From GCA-2731375 sp964631725 (GTDB taxonomy: Bacteria; Pseudomonadota; Alphaproteobacteria; GCA-2731375), in NCBI GenBank assembly GCA_964631725.1, contig CAZVYX010000026.1, positions 1 to 64,000 on the forward strand: a DNA stretch of 64,000 bases, written 5' to 3'. How positions within the stretch are numbered: the first letter of the stretch is position 1; each line of letters starts with the position of its first letter. Positions 34,989-44,286 of the stretch are shown in pieces. A program made the translations under genes and the position numbers. The notes beneath the pieces are model-generated. The model saw nothing but the letters and a program-made list of their open reading frames with translations, had not been told where the DNA came from and did no database searches.

Positions 34989-35405
34989 CTACAACAGATC
35001 GCGCAGCATGGCGACCAGGGGCCGGTCGGCGGGGGGCATGGGCACATCGCCCATGCGCACGGGGCGAAGCCATTTGATCGCCTGTCCCTCGACCGGGCGC
35101 GGCGTACCTTGCCAGACACGGCAAACGAACAGCGGCATCAGCAAATGGAAATCCTCGTAGGCATGCGAGGCAAACGTAAAGGGCGCCAAACAAGCCTCGG
35201 TCACGTCGATATCCAGCTCTTCCTTCAGCTCGCGGATCAGGGATTGTTCCAGGCCTTCATCGGGCTCCACCTTGCCGCCGGGAAATTCCCACAGGCCGGC
35301 CATGGCTTTACCCTCGGGCCGTTGCTGCAACAGAACCCGGCCATCGATATCCACCAGGGCGGCGGCGACAACCAGCAGCAGCTTGGCCTGGGGCAGATCT
35401 TGCAT
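34989..35405 (-). CDS. mutT: MutT-type NUDIX pyrophosphohydrolase
   Basis: 138 residues. The NUDIX box reads from Gly44 (GKVEPDE) to Arg58-Glu59-Leu-Lys-Glu62-Glu63 and matches GX5EX7REUXEE. Followed by the typical PVEGQAIKWL region, this fits the 8-oxo-dGTP-type MutT enzymes that clean the nucleotide pool. ATG 35405 overlaps the argJ stop as TGATG. A longer frame upstream overlaps argJ and is unsupported. The argJ-mutT order is common in alphaproteobacteria. Confidence 0.93.
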   Translation of the reverse strand: MQDLPQAKLLLVVAAALVDIDGRVLLQQRPEGKAMAGLWEFPGGKVEPDEGLEQSLIRELKEELDIDVTEACLAPFTFASHAYEDFHLLMPLFVCRVWQGTPRPVEGQAIKWLRPVRMGDVPMPPADRPLVAMLRDLL

Positions 35406-36634
35406 CAGGAACGGTAGTCGGCGTTGATCGAGATATAGCCGTGGGTCAGATCGCAGGTCCAGACCGTTGCCTTGCCCCGGCCCACGCCCACATCCACGGC
35501 GATATCGATTTCCCGCCCTTTCATATGGGGCACAACCTGCGCCTCGCGATAGTCGGGATGGGGATGCCCCGCCTCGGCGATGACCACGCCGCCAATGACG
35601 ATGGACAGACGGTCCCGGTCGGCCTTTTCCCCGGCCCGGCCCACCGCCATGATAATGCGGCCCCAATTGGCATCCTCGCCGGCAATGGCGGTCTTGACCA
35701 GGGGTGAATTGGCGACGGTCATGGCGATCCGCCGCGCCGCCCTGGCCGATGCGGCGCCGGAGACGGATATGGTGATGAATTTCGACGCACCCTCGCCGTC
35801 ACCGACCACCTGTTTCGCCAGGTTCTGCATTACGGACAGCAGCGCCGCCTTGAATGAAGCCAGGCGGCGATCCCCCGCCTCCGTGATCCTGACGTGCCTG
35901 GGCCCCTGCCCCGTCGCCGCCAGCAACACCGTGTCGGAGGTGGAGGTATCGCCATCCACGGTAATGCAGTTAAAGGACTGGCCATTGGCCCAGCGCAGCA
36001 GACCATCCAGCACACCGCTGGGCAGCTTGGCATCGGTGAAGATGAAGCTCAACATGGTTGCCATGTCGGGCGCGATCATGCCGCTGCCCTTGGCGATGCC
36101 GGCGATCTTCACTACCTGGCCATCGATCTCCGCCTCAGCCGAGGCACCCTTGGGAAAGGTATCCGTGGTGCAGATCGCACCGGCGGCGGCACGCCAGCCG
36201 TTGGCCTTCAACTTGGCGTGCAAACGCGGCACCGCGCGCAGCAAACGATCAACCGACAGCGTCTCGCCAATCACGCCGGTGGAAGCGACCATAACCTCCG
36301 CCGCCTTGCAGCCCACCGCCTTGGCCACCGCACCGGCGGTGGCGGCAACGTCGTCCAGGCCCTGGCGCCCGGTGAAGACATTGGCGTTGCCCGCGTTAAT
36401 GACAATGGCCCGGGCCCTGCCCTTGCCGATATGTTTGCGGCACCACAGCACCGGCGCGCCGGGCATGGTGGAGCGGGTAAATACACCTGCTATGGTACTG
36501 CCCGGCGCCAGCTCCGCCAAGGTCAGGTCGGCGCGGCGGCGATAACGCTCGCCGGCGGCCATGGCGCCAAGGCGCAGGCCGGCGATCGCGGGCAGTTTGG
36601 GAAACCGGGCCGGGGCGAAAGGCGAAATATCCAT
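35405..36634 (-). CDS. argJ: Glutamate N-acetyltransferase / amino-acid acetyltransferase ArgJ
   Basis: 409 residues. ArgJ transfers the acetyl group of N-acetylornithine to glutamate, recycling it in arginine biosynthesis. It may also make N-acetylglutamate from acetyl-CoA. The self-cleavage site is visible as MATML with Thr193, the future N-terminal nucleophile of the beta chain. STGVIGE and GEDANWGRI are also conserved. It is coupled to mutT downstream. ppiC lies 117 bases upstream in the same direction. Confidence 0.95.
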   Translation of the reverse strand: MDISPFAPARFPKLPAIAGLRLGAMAAGERYRRRADLTLAELAPGSTIAGVFTRSTMPGAPVLWCRKHIGKGRARAIVINAGNANVFTGRQGLDDVAATAGAVAKAVGCKAAEVMVASTGVIGETLSVDRLLRAVPRLHAKLKANGWRAAAGAICTTDTFPKGASAEAEIDGQVVKIAGIAKGSGMIAPDMATMLSFIFTDAKLPSGVLDGLLRWANGQSFNCITVDGDTSTSDTVLLAATGQGPRHVRITEAGDRRLASFKAALLSVMQNLAKQVVGDGEGASKFITISVSGAASARAARRIAMTVANSPLVKTAIAGEDANWGRIIMAVGRAGEKADRDRLSIVIGGVVIAEAGHPHPDYREAQVVPHMKGREIDIAVDVGVGRGKATVWTCDLTHGYISINADYRS

Positions 36635-36750
36635 GGCGGCTATGCTCTATTCAGGCTGTCGGGGCCAAGCTGTCGGTGCGCGCATGGTACCCAGCGCCCA
36701 ACTGGCGGACAAGGGGTCGGTGGCGGCAGCCGAAGCCGGGAATTTTGTTA

Positions 36751-37650
36751 CTATTGGCTCCCCTTGCCGGCTCCAAAGTCCTTGGCGGGCTTGCCGTCCA
36801 GTCCGAAATATTCGATTTTCGCGTCCTTTGCCAGATCACCCAATAATGCCTCCGCAACTTCCTGCGCAATGACCTGGCGCATTGCCGGGGCGCGGGAGGC
36901 GAAGGACGGGCCCTCGCCCTGACGGCGGTCCACCAGCTTGATGACATGCCAGCCAAAGCCGGTCTTCACCGGCGCCGAGATTTCATCGACCTTCAATGCA
37001 AAGGCGGCATTGGCGAATTCCGGCACCATCTTGTCCTTGGTGAAATAGCCCAAATCGCCGCCCTTGGCGCCGCTGGGGCCCTTGGATTTCTTCTTCGCGA
37101 TGGCGGCAAAATCACCGCCCTTATTCAGTTCCGTGACAATGGCGTCGGCCTCCGCCTGGGTTTCCACCAGAATGTGGCTGGCGCGGACTTCGTCCGGCCC
37201 TTTTGCCTGTGTCTTCTCGGCTTCGTAACGGGCCCGCATGTTTGCCTCGGTCGCGACCGCGTTGATCCTGTTGGTCAGATAGGTCTGCTCCAAAATGCGG
37301 TCACGAGCCTGGGCGACCCGCTTCATGATGGCCGGATCATCACCCAGTTTTTCCTCCTCCGCCGCTAGTAGCACCAGGCGCCGTTCGACAAGCTGCTGCA
37401 CCAGGGGCTTGTAAACTTTTTCCAGCGCCAGGCCGCGATATTGCTGCGGCAGGTTCTGATGCGCGATACGCACATCGCGAAACAGGATCTTGCTGCCCTT
37501 GACCACGGCCACGACCTGGTCGTCGGAAACCGCAGCGGCGGCCTTGTCCTGGCTCTGAGTTTGAGCCTGGGCGGGCGCGAGTTGCAGCATGGTGAACGCA
37601 GCCAATGTGGCCAAACCAGCGCGCAACAGCGCGACGGGAGATTTGCTCAT
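36751..37650 (-). CDS. Periplasmic parvulin-type peptidyl-prolyl isomerase
   Basis: 299 residues. A signal peptide of about 29 residues (AAFTMLQLAPAQAQ) marks it as periplasmic. A SurA-like helical N-domain follows (residues ~45-140), then the parvulin PPIase domain (EVRASHILVETQAEA to GFGWHVIKL). It helps fold outer-membrane or exported proteins. It is divergent from secA, which feeds it its substrates, and the pair order is typical of alphaproteobacteria. argJ is downstream. Confidence 0.92.
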   Translation of the reverse strand: MSKSPVALLRAGLATLAAFTMLQLAPAQAQTQSQDKAAAAVSDDQVVAVVKGSKILFRDVRIAHQNLPQQYRGLALEKVYKPLVQQLVERRLVLLAAEEEKLGDDPAIMKRVAQARDRILEQTYLTNRINAVATEANMRARYEAEKTQAKGPDEVRASHILVETQAEADAIVTELNKGGDFAAIAKKKSKGPSGAKGGDLGYFTKDKMVPEFANAAFALKVDEISAPVKTGFGWHVIKLVDRRQGEGPSFASRAPAMRQVIAQEVAEALLGDLAKDAKIEYFGLDGKPAKDFGAGKGSQ

Positions 37651-37957
37651 GATGGTGGGCTTTCTATTGCGGAGTTACTGAATTCGGGCGCAACGCGCCC
37701 AATGCCGCGCCAATATCGATTATTGGGCGCTCGCACACAAGACGTTAAGACAACTTCTCACAAACTGTTGTCAAGGTCGCCGACCAGCCTTCTCCGGGCC
37801 GCCCCGGGTTGGATTGGGGGCCCAGTTTGGTGGTGGTTCCGTTGACAGGGCGGCGAGCGCCCCTTATGTCTCACTGGTTGCGTTCCAGCCGGTCCCAAGA
37901 GGGGTGCGTTGGGCGGCGGACCCGGTCCGGTCATTTGGTATTTTTTAGGGATTTTTG
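37651..37957. other. Divergent region between ppiC and secA
   Basis: This 307-base stretch has no gene. It holds a likely secA promoter at 37842-37870 and, nearer ppiC, an AT-richer patch at 37700-37760 that may hold its promoter. I see no regulatory RNA. Confidence 0.6.
37842..37870 (+). promoter_or_regulatory. Predicted secA promoter
   Basis: TTGACA (37842-37847) and TATGTC (37865-37870) are separated by exactly 17 bases. The spacer contains GGGCG and CGCCC arms that could form a small hairpin or operator. Expected transcription start is near 37877, giving a leader of about 80 bases to the secA ATG. Confidence 0.55.
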
Positions 37958-40720
37958 ATGGCTATTCTTGGCAGCATCGCGAAGCGCCTTTTTGGCTCGT
38001 CCAACGAACGCGTGCTCAAACTGCTTGAGCAGCCCGTCGCCAGAATCAATGAACTCGAGGCCGGTCTGGAGGCCCTCTCCGACGATGAACTGTTGGGCAA
38101 GACGGACGAGTACCGCCAGCGTATCGAAGCCGGTGAAAGCCTGGACAACCTGCTGCCCGAAGCCTTCGCCACCGTGCGCGAGGCGGCCAAGCGCTCCCTG
38201 GGACAGCGCCATTTCGATGTGCAGTTGATGGGCGGCATGGTTCTGCATCAAGGCAAGATCGCGGAAATGCGTACCGGCGAGGGCAAGACTCTTGTCGCCA
38301 CCCTGCCCGTCTATCTCAATGCCCTGGAAGGCAAGGGCGCCCACGTGGTCACCGTCAATGACTATCTGGCGCAGCGCGATGCCAACTGGATGGGGGTGGT
38401 CTATGCCAAACTGGGCCTGAGCACGGGCTGTATCGTTCACGGCCTGGACGACGATGAACGCCGGGCCGCCTACGCCTGCGATGTCACCTATGGCACCAAC
38501 AACGAATTCGGCTTCGATTATCTGCGCGATAATATGAAGTTCGAGCGGGAAGCCATGGTGCAGCGGCCGTTCAACTTCGCCATCGTCGATGAAGTAGACT
38601 CGATCCTGGTTGACGAAGCCCGGACGCCGCTGATCATTTCCGGCCCGGCCGAGGACTCCTCGGAGCTGTATCAGACCATCGACAAGCTGATGCCGCGCCT
38701 GGAAGAAGAAGACTACGAAAAGGACGAAAAGGCCCGCACCGTCAACTTTACCGAGGACGGCGCCGAGACCATCGAGGATCTGCTGCGCGAAGTCGACCTG
38801 TTGAAGGGGGAAACCCTGTACGACATGGAAAACGTCACCATCGTGCATCACATCAACCAAGCCCTGCGCGCGCACCAGATGTTCCAGCGTGACGTGGACT
38901 ATATGGTCAAGGACGGCAAGATCGTCATCATCGACGAGTTCACCGGCCGGGCCATGGAAGGTCGGCGCTATTCGGAAGGCCTGCATCAGGCTCTGGAAGC
39001 CAAGGAAGGCGTCGAGGTTCAGCCGGAAAACCAAACCCTGGCCTCGATCACATTCCAGAACTATTTCCGCCTCTATCCCCTGCTCGCCGGCATGACCGGC
39101 ACGGCGATGACGGAAGCCGGCGAATTCCTTGAAATTTACAAGCTCGCCGTGGTCGACATCCCTACCCATCTGGACATGGTCCGCGATGACCAGGATGACG
39201 AGGTTTACCGCACGGAAGAGGAAAAATTCGCCGCCATCATCGAACTGATGGGGGAATGCCAGGAACGGGGCCAGCCCGCCCTGATCGGCACGGTCTCGAT
39301 CGAAAAGTCCGAAGTACTTTCGGAACTGCTCGGCAAGAACAAGATCAAGCATAACGTGCTGAATGCCCGCCACCATGAGCAGGAGGCCTATATCATCGGC
39401 CAGGCGGGCCGCGTCGGCGCCCTGACCATCGCCACCAACATGGCCGGGCGCGGGACCGACATCCAATTGGGCGGCAACGTCGAGATGCGCGTGCAAGAGG
39501 AAGCCACGGCGGAAGATGGCACCGTGGACACGGCCAAGGTCGAGAAAATCGAAGCTGAGGTCGGGGCCGAAAAGGAAAAAGTCCTGGCCGCCGGCGGGTT
39601 GTTCATTATCGGCACGGAACGCCACGAAAGCCGGCGCATCGACAACCAGTTGCGTGGCCGCTCGGGCCGCCAGGGCGATCCCGGCGCCTCGAAATTCTAC
39701 CTCAGCCTGGAAGATGATCTCATGCGCATCTTCGGCTCGGAACGGATGGACGGGATGCTGCGCAAGCTCGGCCTGGAGGAAGGCGAGGCGATCATCCATC
39801 CCTGGGTCAACAAGGCCCTGGAAAAAGCCCAGGAGAAGGTCGAGGCGCGCAACTTCGATATTCGTAAGAATCTGCTGAAATATGACGACGTCATGAACGA
39901 TCAGCGCAAAGTAATCTACGAGCAGCGCCTGGAGCTGATGGACGCCGAGGATGTCGCGGATACCGTGGTCGATATGCGCCGGGAAGTGGTTGACGGCCTT
40001 GTCGCCGCCCATATCCCGGAAAAGGCCTATGCGGAACAATGGGATGCCGAAGGCTTGGCGGCGGAAACCAGGGAGGTTTTCGGCCTGGATCTGCCGATCG
40101 TGGATTGGTGCGCCGAGGAAGGTATCGCGGACGAGGAAATTCGCAAACGCATCTCCGATGCGGCGGACCGGCGGATGGCGGAGAAGGTCGCCAACTACGG
40201 CCCGGAAGTCATGCGCATGGTGGAAAAGGGGCTGTTGCTGCAACTGTTGGATCAGACCTGGAAAGAGCATCTGCTGACCCTGGATCATCTGCGTAGCGGC
40301 ATCGTCCTGCGCGCCTATGGCCAGCGCGACCCGTTGAACGAATACAAGACGGAAGCCTTCACCCTGTTCGAAACGATGCTGGGCGATCTGCGCCTGACCA
40401 CGACCCGGGTGCTGGCACACATCGAACTACAGACGGATCAGAACGAAACCTTCATCACGACGCAGCAGTCCGAGCCGATGTTGATGGAGGAACAGCACCT
40501 AGACCCCCTGACCGGCATGAACGAAATGGACGAGGAAGAAATGGCCATGGCGGGGGGTGGCTATGGCGGCAACGGCGCGCATGCGCCGCAACCGACGCGC
40601 AGCCGTCAGGCCGCTTCAACCTTGGACCCCGACAATCCCGCAACCTGGGGCAAGGTGCCGCGCAACACCCCCTGCCCCTGCGGCTCCGGCAAGAAATACA
40701 AGCATTGCCACGGAAGTTAA
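37958..40720 (+). CDS. secA: Preprotein translocase ATPase SecA
   Basis: 920 residues. SecA drives preproteins through SecYEG by ATP hydrolysis. The order is NBD1 with Walker A MRTGEGKT, preprotein cross-linking domain, NBD2 (TNMAGRGTDI), scaffold and wing domains. The C-terminal zinc tail reads CPCGSGKKYKHCHG and binds SecB. ATG 37958 follows TTAGGG. A TTG three bases earlier is ignored. It acts at the inner membrane and is divergent from the periplasmic PPIase. Confidence 0.98.
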   Translation: MAILGSIAKRLFGSSNERVLKLLEQPVARINELEAGLEALSDDELLGKTDEYRQRIEAGESLDNLLPEAFATVREAAKRSLGQRHFDVQLMGGMVLHQGKIAEMRTGEGKTLVATLPVYLNALEGKGAHVVTVNDYLAQRDANWMGVVYAKLGLSTGCIVHGLDDDERRAAYACDVTYGTNNEFGFDYLRDNMKFEREAMVQRPFNFAIVDEVDSILVDEARTPLIISGPAEDSSELYQTIDKLMPRLEEEDYEKDEKARTVNFTEDGAETIEDLLREVDLLKGETLYDMENVTIVHHINQALRAHQMFQRDVDYMVKDGKIVIIDEFTGRAMEGRRYSEGLHQALEAKEGVEVQPENQTLASITFQNYFRLYPLLAGMTGTAMTEAGEFLEIYKLAVVDIPTHLDMVRDDQDDEVYRTEEEKFAAIIELMGECQERGQPALIGTVSIEKSEVLSELLGKNKIKHNVLNARHHEQEAYIIGQAGRVGALTIATNMAGRGTDIQLGGNVEMRVQEEATAEDGTVDTAKVEKIEAEVGAEKEKVLAAGGLFIIGTERHESRRIDNQLRGRSGRQGDPGASKFYLSLEDDLMRIFGSERMDGMLRKLGLEEGEAIIHPWVNKALEKAQEKVEARNFDIRKNLLKYDDVMNDQRKVIYEQRLELMDAEDVADTVVDMRREVVDGLVAAHIPEKAYAEQWDAEGLAAETREVFGLDLPIVDWCAEEGIADEEIRKRISDAADRRMAEKVANYGPEVMRMVEKGLLLQLLDQTWKEHLLTLDHLRSGIVLRAYGQRDPLNEYKTEAFTLFETMLGDLRLTTTRVLAHIELQTDQNETFITTQQSEPMLMEEQHLDPLTGMNEMDEEEMAMAGGGYGGNGAHAPQPTRSRQAASTLDPDNPATWGKVPRNTPCPCGSGKKYKHCHGS

Positions 40721-40953
40721 CCCCCTCTTCCCACGATGACGTGAACGACACCGCGCGTCGCTGACGTAATCCTGAGATGCGTTGGATTGGCGGCGGCAAG
40801 TCTGTCGAAAGATCGGCTGCAACCGCCAGCCAGATGGGGCGTTCAGAAAGCCGCCAGGTCATCAAAAGGGAATGATTCTTCCAAGAATAGTGCGATCATG
40901 TAGGATTGTATCGAATTCGAAGATTACCTGGGAAATCTCGGTTTAATGGGAAG

Positions 40954-41667
40954 ATGGCCATGCAAGGGCTGGCGATTGAGTTCAACACCTTCAGCTTTAT
41001 TGGGCGGTGCCGCCGCACCGGCGCGCTGGGGGTGGTGACGTCGACGGGCGAAATGGCCGTGGGCAGCAGGGTGCCATTCGTCAGGACGGGCATCGGCGCG
41101 GTCGCGACCCAGGCCTTGACCGATCCCCGGCTGGGGCCCATGGGGCTGGATTTGCTGGCCCGCGGAACGCCGGCGGAAGCGGTATTAGGCGCGCTGGTCG
41201 ATGCCGATCCGCACATCGAATCCCGTCAATTGGCGGTGGTCGACGCCCAGGGCCGGGCGGCGGCGCGCACCGGCGCCAACAACAGCGACTGGAAAGGCCA
41301 TCACATCGGCGACGGCTTCGTCGCCATGGGCAACCGGTTGACCAGCGGCGATGTTGTCGACGCCATGACCGCCAGTTTCGCCGGCTCCGAACCACTGGCG
41401 CTGGAGGCGCGTTTGATGCGCGCCATCGAAGCCGGGCGCGATGCGGGTGGACAACATGGCGGGCAACGCTCGGCGGCCATTCTGGTCTGTCACGAATTGG
41501 ACTATCCCATCGTCGATTTGCGCGCCGACGACTACGACGACCCCGTGGCGGAGTTGCGCCGTCTGTTCGATTTATACGAACCGCGCATTCCCTATTACCG
41601 AGTTCGCGCCGCCGATCCCACGGTGGGTCCGTTCGACCTTTGGCGGCAGCAAAACCAGCCGGAATAG
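40954..41667 (+). CDS. DUF1028 family protein
   Basis: 237 residues. The DUF1028 family shows an Ntn-hydrolase-like fold with the N-terminal NTFSFIGRCRRTGALGV and GVVTSTGEMAVGSRVPF. Members are often found beside peptidase or amidase genes and their substrate is unknown. The start at ATG 40954 follows a weak AATGGGAAG. A second ATG at 40960 is possible. It precedes the large hydrolase by 41 bases and is likely its operon partner. Confidence 0.85.
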   Translation: MAMQGLAIEFNTFSFIGRCRRTGALGVVTSTGEMAVGSRVPFVRTGIGAVATQALTDPRLGPMGLDLLARGTPAEAVLGALVDADPHIESRQLAVVDAQGRAAARTGANNSDWKGHHIGDGFVAMGNRLTSGDVVDAMTASFAGSEPLALEARLMRAIEAGRDAGGQHGGQRSAAILVCHELDYPIVDLRADDYDDPVAELRRLFDLYEPRIPYYRVRAADPTVGPFDLWRQQNQPE

Positions 41668-41708
41668 TCACGCCACAGCCGCATCACAGCATACAGAGGC
41701 CGCCTATT

Positions 41709-43628
41709 ATGTCCGGAAACGGGATCAAGGAATTCGTCATCGTCGAAACGCAATCGCCGGCCTATGACGGGCGGTCCTTCGGCGAGGTTGGTCAATATGA
41801 AAGATTGTCAGGCTATGTCGTCGGCGCGGTCGACCCGCGGGACCCGAAAAACGCCGAACTCGTCAATCTCGACAAGGCGCCGCGCAATGGTGATGGCAAT
41901 GTCGAATACAGGGCCGATGTTTGCATTCTGCGCCCGATGGATTCGTCGAAGGGCAACGATTGGGTCTTTTACGAAATTCTCAATCGCGGCGCCAAACGCG
42001 TGATTTGCCGCGTTAACAGCGGCCCGGCCCTCAACACCATGGACAACGCCGATGACGCGGGCACCGGATACCTGATGAACGAAGGCTACACTGTCGTGTG
42101 GACCGGGTGGCAGGACGACGTAACGCGCGATGCGGGACGGATGCGGGCGGATTACCCGGTCGCCACCGACGGCGCCGCGCCGATCACCGGCGCATGTTTG
42201 GAGGAGTTCATCAACGAGGCGAATGACACGGCCTTTCTCGGCGCCCTGGCCTATCCGGCCGCGACCCTCGACCGCGACGGCGTCACCTTGACCATCCGGC
42301 AGCGGGAACGGGACGAACGGCAAACACCGCCGGGCCTGAGTTGGCGCTACCTGAATGACCGCGAAATCGAAATCACCCGCCCCGAAGGCGGCGCGTTCGA
42401 TGGCGGCGCCATTTTCGAGTTCATATATACCGCCAAGGACCCGACCGTGGTTGGACTGGCCTTCGCGTCGGTTCGCGACATCGCTTGTTTCCTGCGCGCA
42501 AAAGATGACGCCAATCCATTGGCGCAAAACGGCGCCGTGCCGCCGAAACGGAGCCTGCTGTTCGGCTTGTCGCAGAGCGGGCGGTTCGTGCGCGACTTCC
42601 TGTATCAGGGTTTTAACGAGGCGCTGGCGGGCGGCCAGGTTTTCGATGCGGCGGTTCCGGTCATCGCCGGGTCGCGCAAGACCTTTATCAACCGGGCCTT
42701 CACCCAACCGGGCCGGTATCAGCGCCAACACGAGGATCATAATTATCCGGGCGATCAATTCCCGTTCACGTATCGCACTTTGTCCGATCCGATTTCCGGG
42801 CTGACCGACGGTATTCTGGTGCGATGCGACGACACCGGGGTGACGCCGAAGATCATGCACCTGGACACCGATACCGAAATATGGGCCGCGCGCGCCTCAC
42901 TGGTTGTCACCGACTGCGAAGGCCGGGATATCGAACAACCGGACCATGTTCGGGTGTATCTGGCGGCCGGCCTGCCCCATGGCTGGGCGATAAAACCAGA
43001 CCCGAGCGCAATCCAGTTTCCGGATAGCGAGATTACCTACGGCGCATTGCTGCGGCCGTTGCTAAGCGCGTTGAAGGATTGGGTGGAAAACGATGTCGCG
43101 CCGCCGCCCAGCTGTTTCCCGAGCGTTGGCGCTGGAACGCTGGTTCCCCCGGACCAGGAAAGCACGGGTTTTCCAAACATTCCAGGCGTTGCCTATAGCG
43201 GCATCATCAACGGCTTGCGTCTGGCCGATCATAGCGTGATCCCGCCGCGCGAGGGCGCCGCCTATCCGGTACTGGTATCCACCGTTGATTCCGACGGCAA
43301 TGGCAACGCCGGGCTGCGGCATCCGGCGCTACGGGTGCCGCGCGCCACGCTCACCGGCTGGAATTTGCGCACCAAGGGTCATGGCGAAGGCGAAATCTAT
43401 AGCACCACGGGGTCCCGGATTTCATTCGCCGAAACGAAGGCGGAGCGCCTGGCCAACCGTGACCCCAGGCCGTCGATAGAGGAGCGCTATGCGGACAACG
43501 CCGACTACGCGGCGAAAATGCGCGCCGTGGCCGACGCCATGGTTGCCGAGGGTTTGCTTCTCGCCGAGGACGCGGACCGTATCGTCGCCGCCGCTCGGAT
43601 TGGAGAAAACGTATTGACCGCCGCCTGA
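41709..43628 (+). CDS. Large alpha/beta hydrolase domain-containing protein
   Basis: 639 residues. The nucleophile Ser is in GLSQSGRFVRDF, at about residue 290. The conserved YEILNRGAKR and GLPHGWAIKP segments fit the alpha/beta-hydrolase domain family of large secondary-metabolism-type esterases (Pfam Abhydrolase_10). No signal peptide is present. The frame extends upstream to 41007, but that part is out of phase with DUF1028 and is not real. ATG 41709 is chosen. It is probably co-transcribed with DUF1028. Substrate unknown. Confidence 0.87.
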   Translation: MSGNGIKEFVIVETQSPAYDGRSFGEVGQYERLSGYVVGAVDPRDPKNAELVNLDKAPRNGDGNVEYRADVCILRPMDSSKGNDWVFYEILNRGAKRVICRVNSGPALNTMDNADDAGTGYLMNEGYTVVWTGWQDDVTRDAGRMRADYPVATDGAAPITGACLEEFINEANDTAFLGALAYPAATLDRDGVTLTIRQRERDERQTPPGLSWRYLNDREIEITRPEGGAFDGGAIFEFIYTAKDPTVVGLAFASVRDIACFLRAKDDANPLAQNGAVPPKRSLLFGLSQSGRFVRDFLYQGFNEALAGGQVFDAAVPVIAGSRKTFINRAFTQPGRYQRQHEDHNYPGDQFPFTYRTLSDPISGLTDGILVRCDDTGVTPKIMHLDTDTEIWAARASLVVTDCEGRDIEQPDHVRVYLAAGLPHGWAIKPDPSAIQFPDSEITYGALLRPLLSALKDWVENDVAPPPSCFPSVGAGTLVPPDQESTGFPNIPGVAYSGIINGLRLADHSVIPPREGAAYPVLVSTVDSDGNGNAGLRHPALRVPRATLTGWNLRTKGHGEGEIYSTTGSRISFAETKAERLANRDPRPSIEERYADNADYAAKMRAVADAMVAEGLLLAEDADRIVAAARIGENVLTAA

Positions 43629-43791
43629 GGAAGCAGAGCGGGAGAACGGCGACGGGTTACCAATTCTATTACGGGCCTTCGAGACAAGGGCGTGGGGCAT
43701 TCATCGTTAAGACATCGCGCCGCCGGAAAAGCCCGCTGTCCGTATGATTAAGAAATATTCCGGCGATTTGCCATTTGTCGCGCCTATATGC

Positions 43792-43820
43792 TTGACGCGG
43801 GCGGTTGTTTTGCCTAAAAA
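43792..43820 (+). promoter_or_regulatory. Predicted rpmB promoter
   Basis: TTGACG (43792-43797) and TAAAAA (43815-43820) with a 17-base spacer, about 50 bases before the ribosomal protein start. The -10 matches only in part, so this is tentative. Confidence 0.4.
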
Positions 43821-43871
43821 ACGCCGCTCCGCCGGTACTTCCACCGCCGGATCTATTGGGACGATCAAATC

Positions 43872-44180
43872 ATGGCGCGGCGTTGCGAACTTACCGGAAA
43901 AGGCGTGTTGACGGGCAATAATGTCTCGCATGCCCACAACAAGACACGGCGGCGGTTCCTGCCGAATGTGCAGGAAATGGCCCTGCATTCAGATATTCTG
44001 GGCCGCTCGATCCGGCTGAAAGTCTGCGTCAGCGCCCTGCGCACCGTGGAGAAAAAAGGCGGCTTGGATGCCTATCTGACGGACGCCAAGGAGAGCCAGT
44101 TGTCCCTCAAGGCCCGGCGTTTGAAGCGTGCCGTCGCAAAAGCCACCCCCGCCGCGGAAGCAGCACCGGCCGCAGCCTAG
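43872..44180 (+). CDS. rpmB: 50S ribosomal protein L28
   Basis: 102 residues. MARRCELTGKGVLTGNNVSHAHNKTRRRF is the standard start of L28, part of the large subunit near the E site. The alphaproteobacterial form has an Ala/Pro-rich tail (TPAAEAAPAAA), as here. It is monocistronic, as usual for rpmB in this class, and ends in strong hairpins. Confidence 0.97.
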   Translation: MARRCELTGKGVLTGNNVSHAHNKTRRRFLPNVQEMALHSDILGRSIRLKVCVSALRTVEKKGGLDAYLTDAKESQLSLKARRLKRAVAKATPAAEAAPAAA

Positions 44181-44258
44181 AGCGCATTTCTTCAAAATGC
44201 GCTCTGACTCTTAAGAGTCGAGCTATTGAATCAATCAACTGAGTCGCGAAAGCGACTC
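44179..44258 (+). terminator. Three stacked hairpins after rpmB
   Basis: AGAGCGCATTT and AAATGCGCTCT (44179-44189 and 44195-44205) form a perfect 11-base stem over a 5-base loop, overlapping the TAG stop. GACTCTTAAGAGTC (44206-44219) is self-complementary. GAGTCGC and GCGACTC (44241-44247 and 44252-44258) flank a GAAA loop. The set serves as a terminator between convergent genes and looks like a dispersed repeat. Confidence 0.6.
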
Positions 44259-44286
44259 CAATCCATTGAAAATTGCTCTAATTCGT

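Noticed and set aside
37931..40420. 829-residue minus-strand ORF
   Set aside because: It lies wholly antisense to secA and reflects the GC-rich codon pattern. No family resemblance.
40455..40865. 136-residue minus-strand ORF between secA and DUF1028
   Set aside because: Mostly antisense to the end of secA with low-complexity translation.
41007..41708. N-terminal extension of the large hydrolase
   Set aside because: This part is the DUF1028 gene read in another frame.
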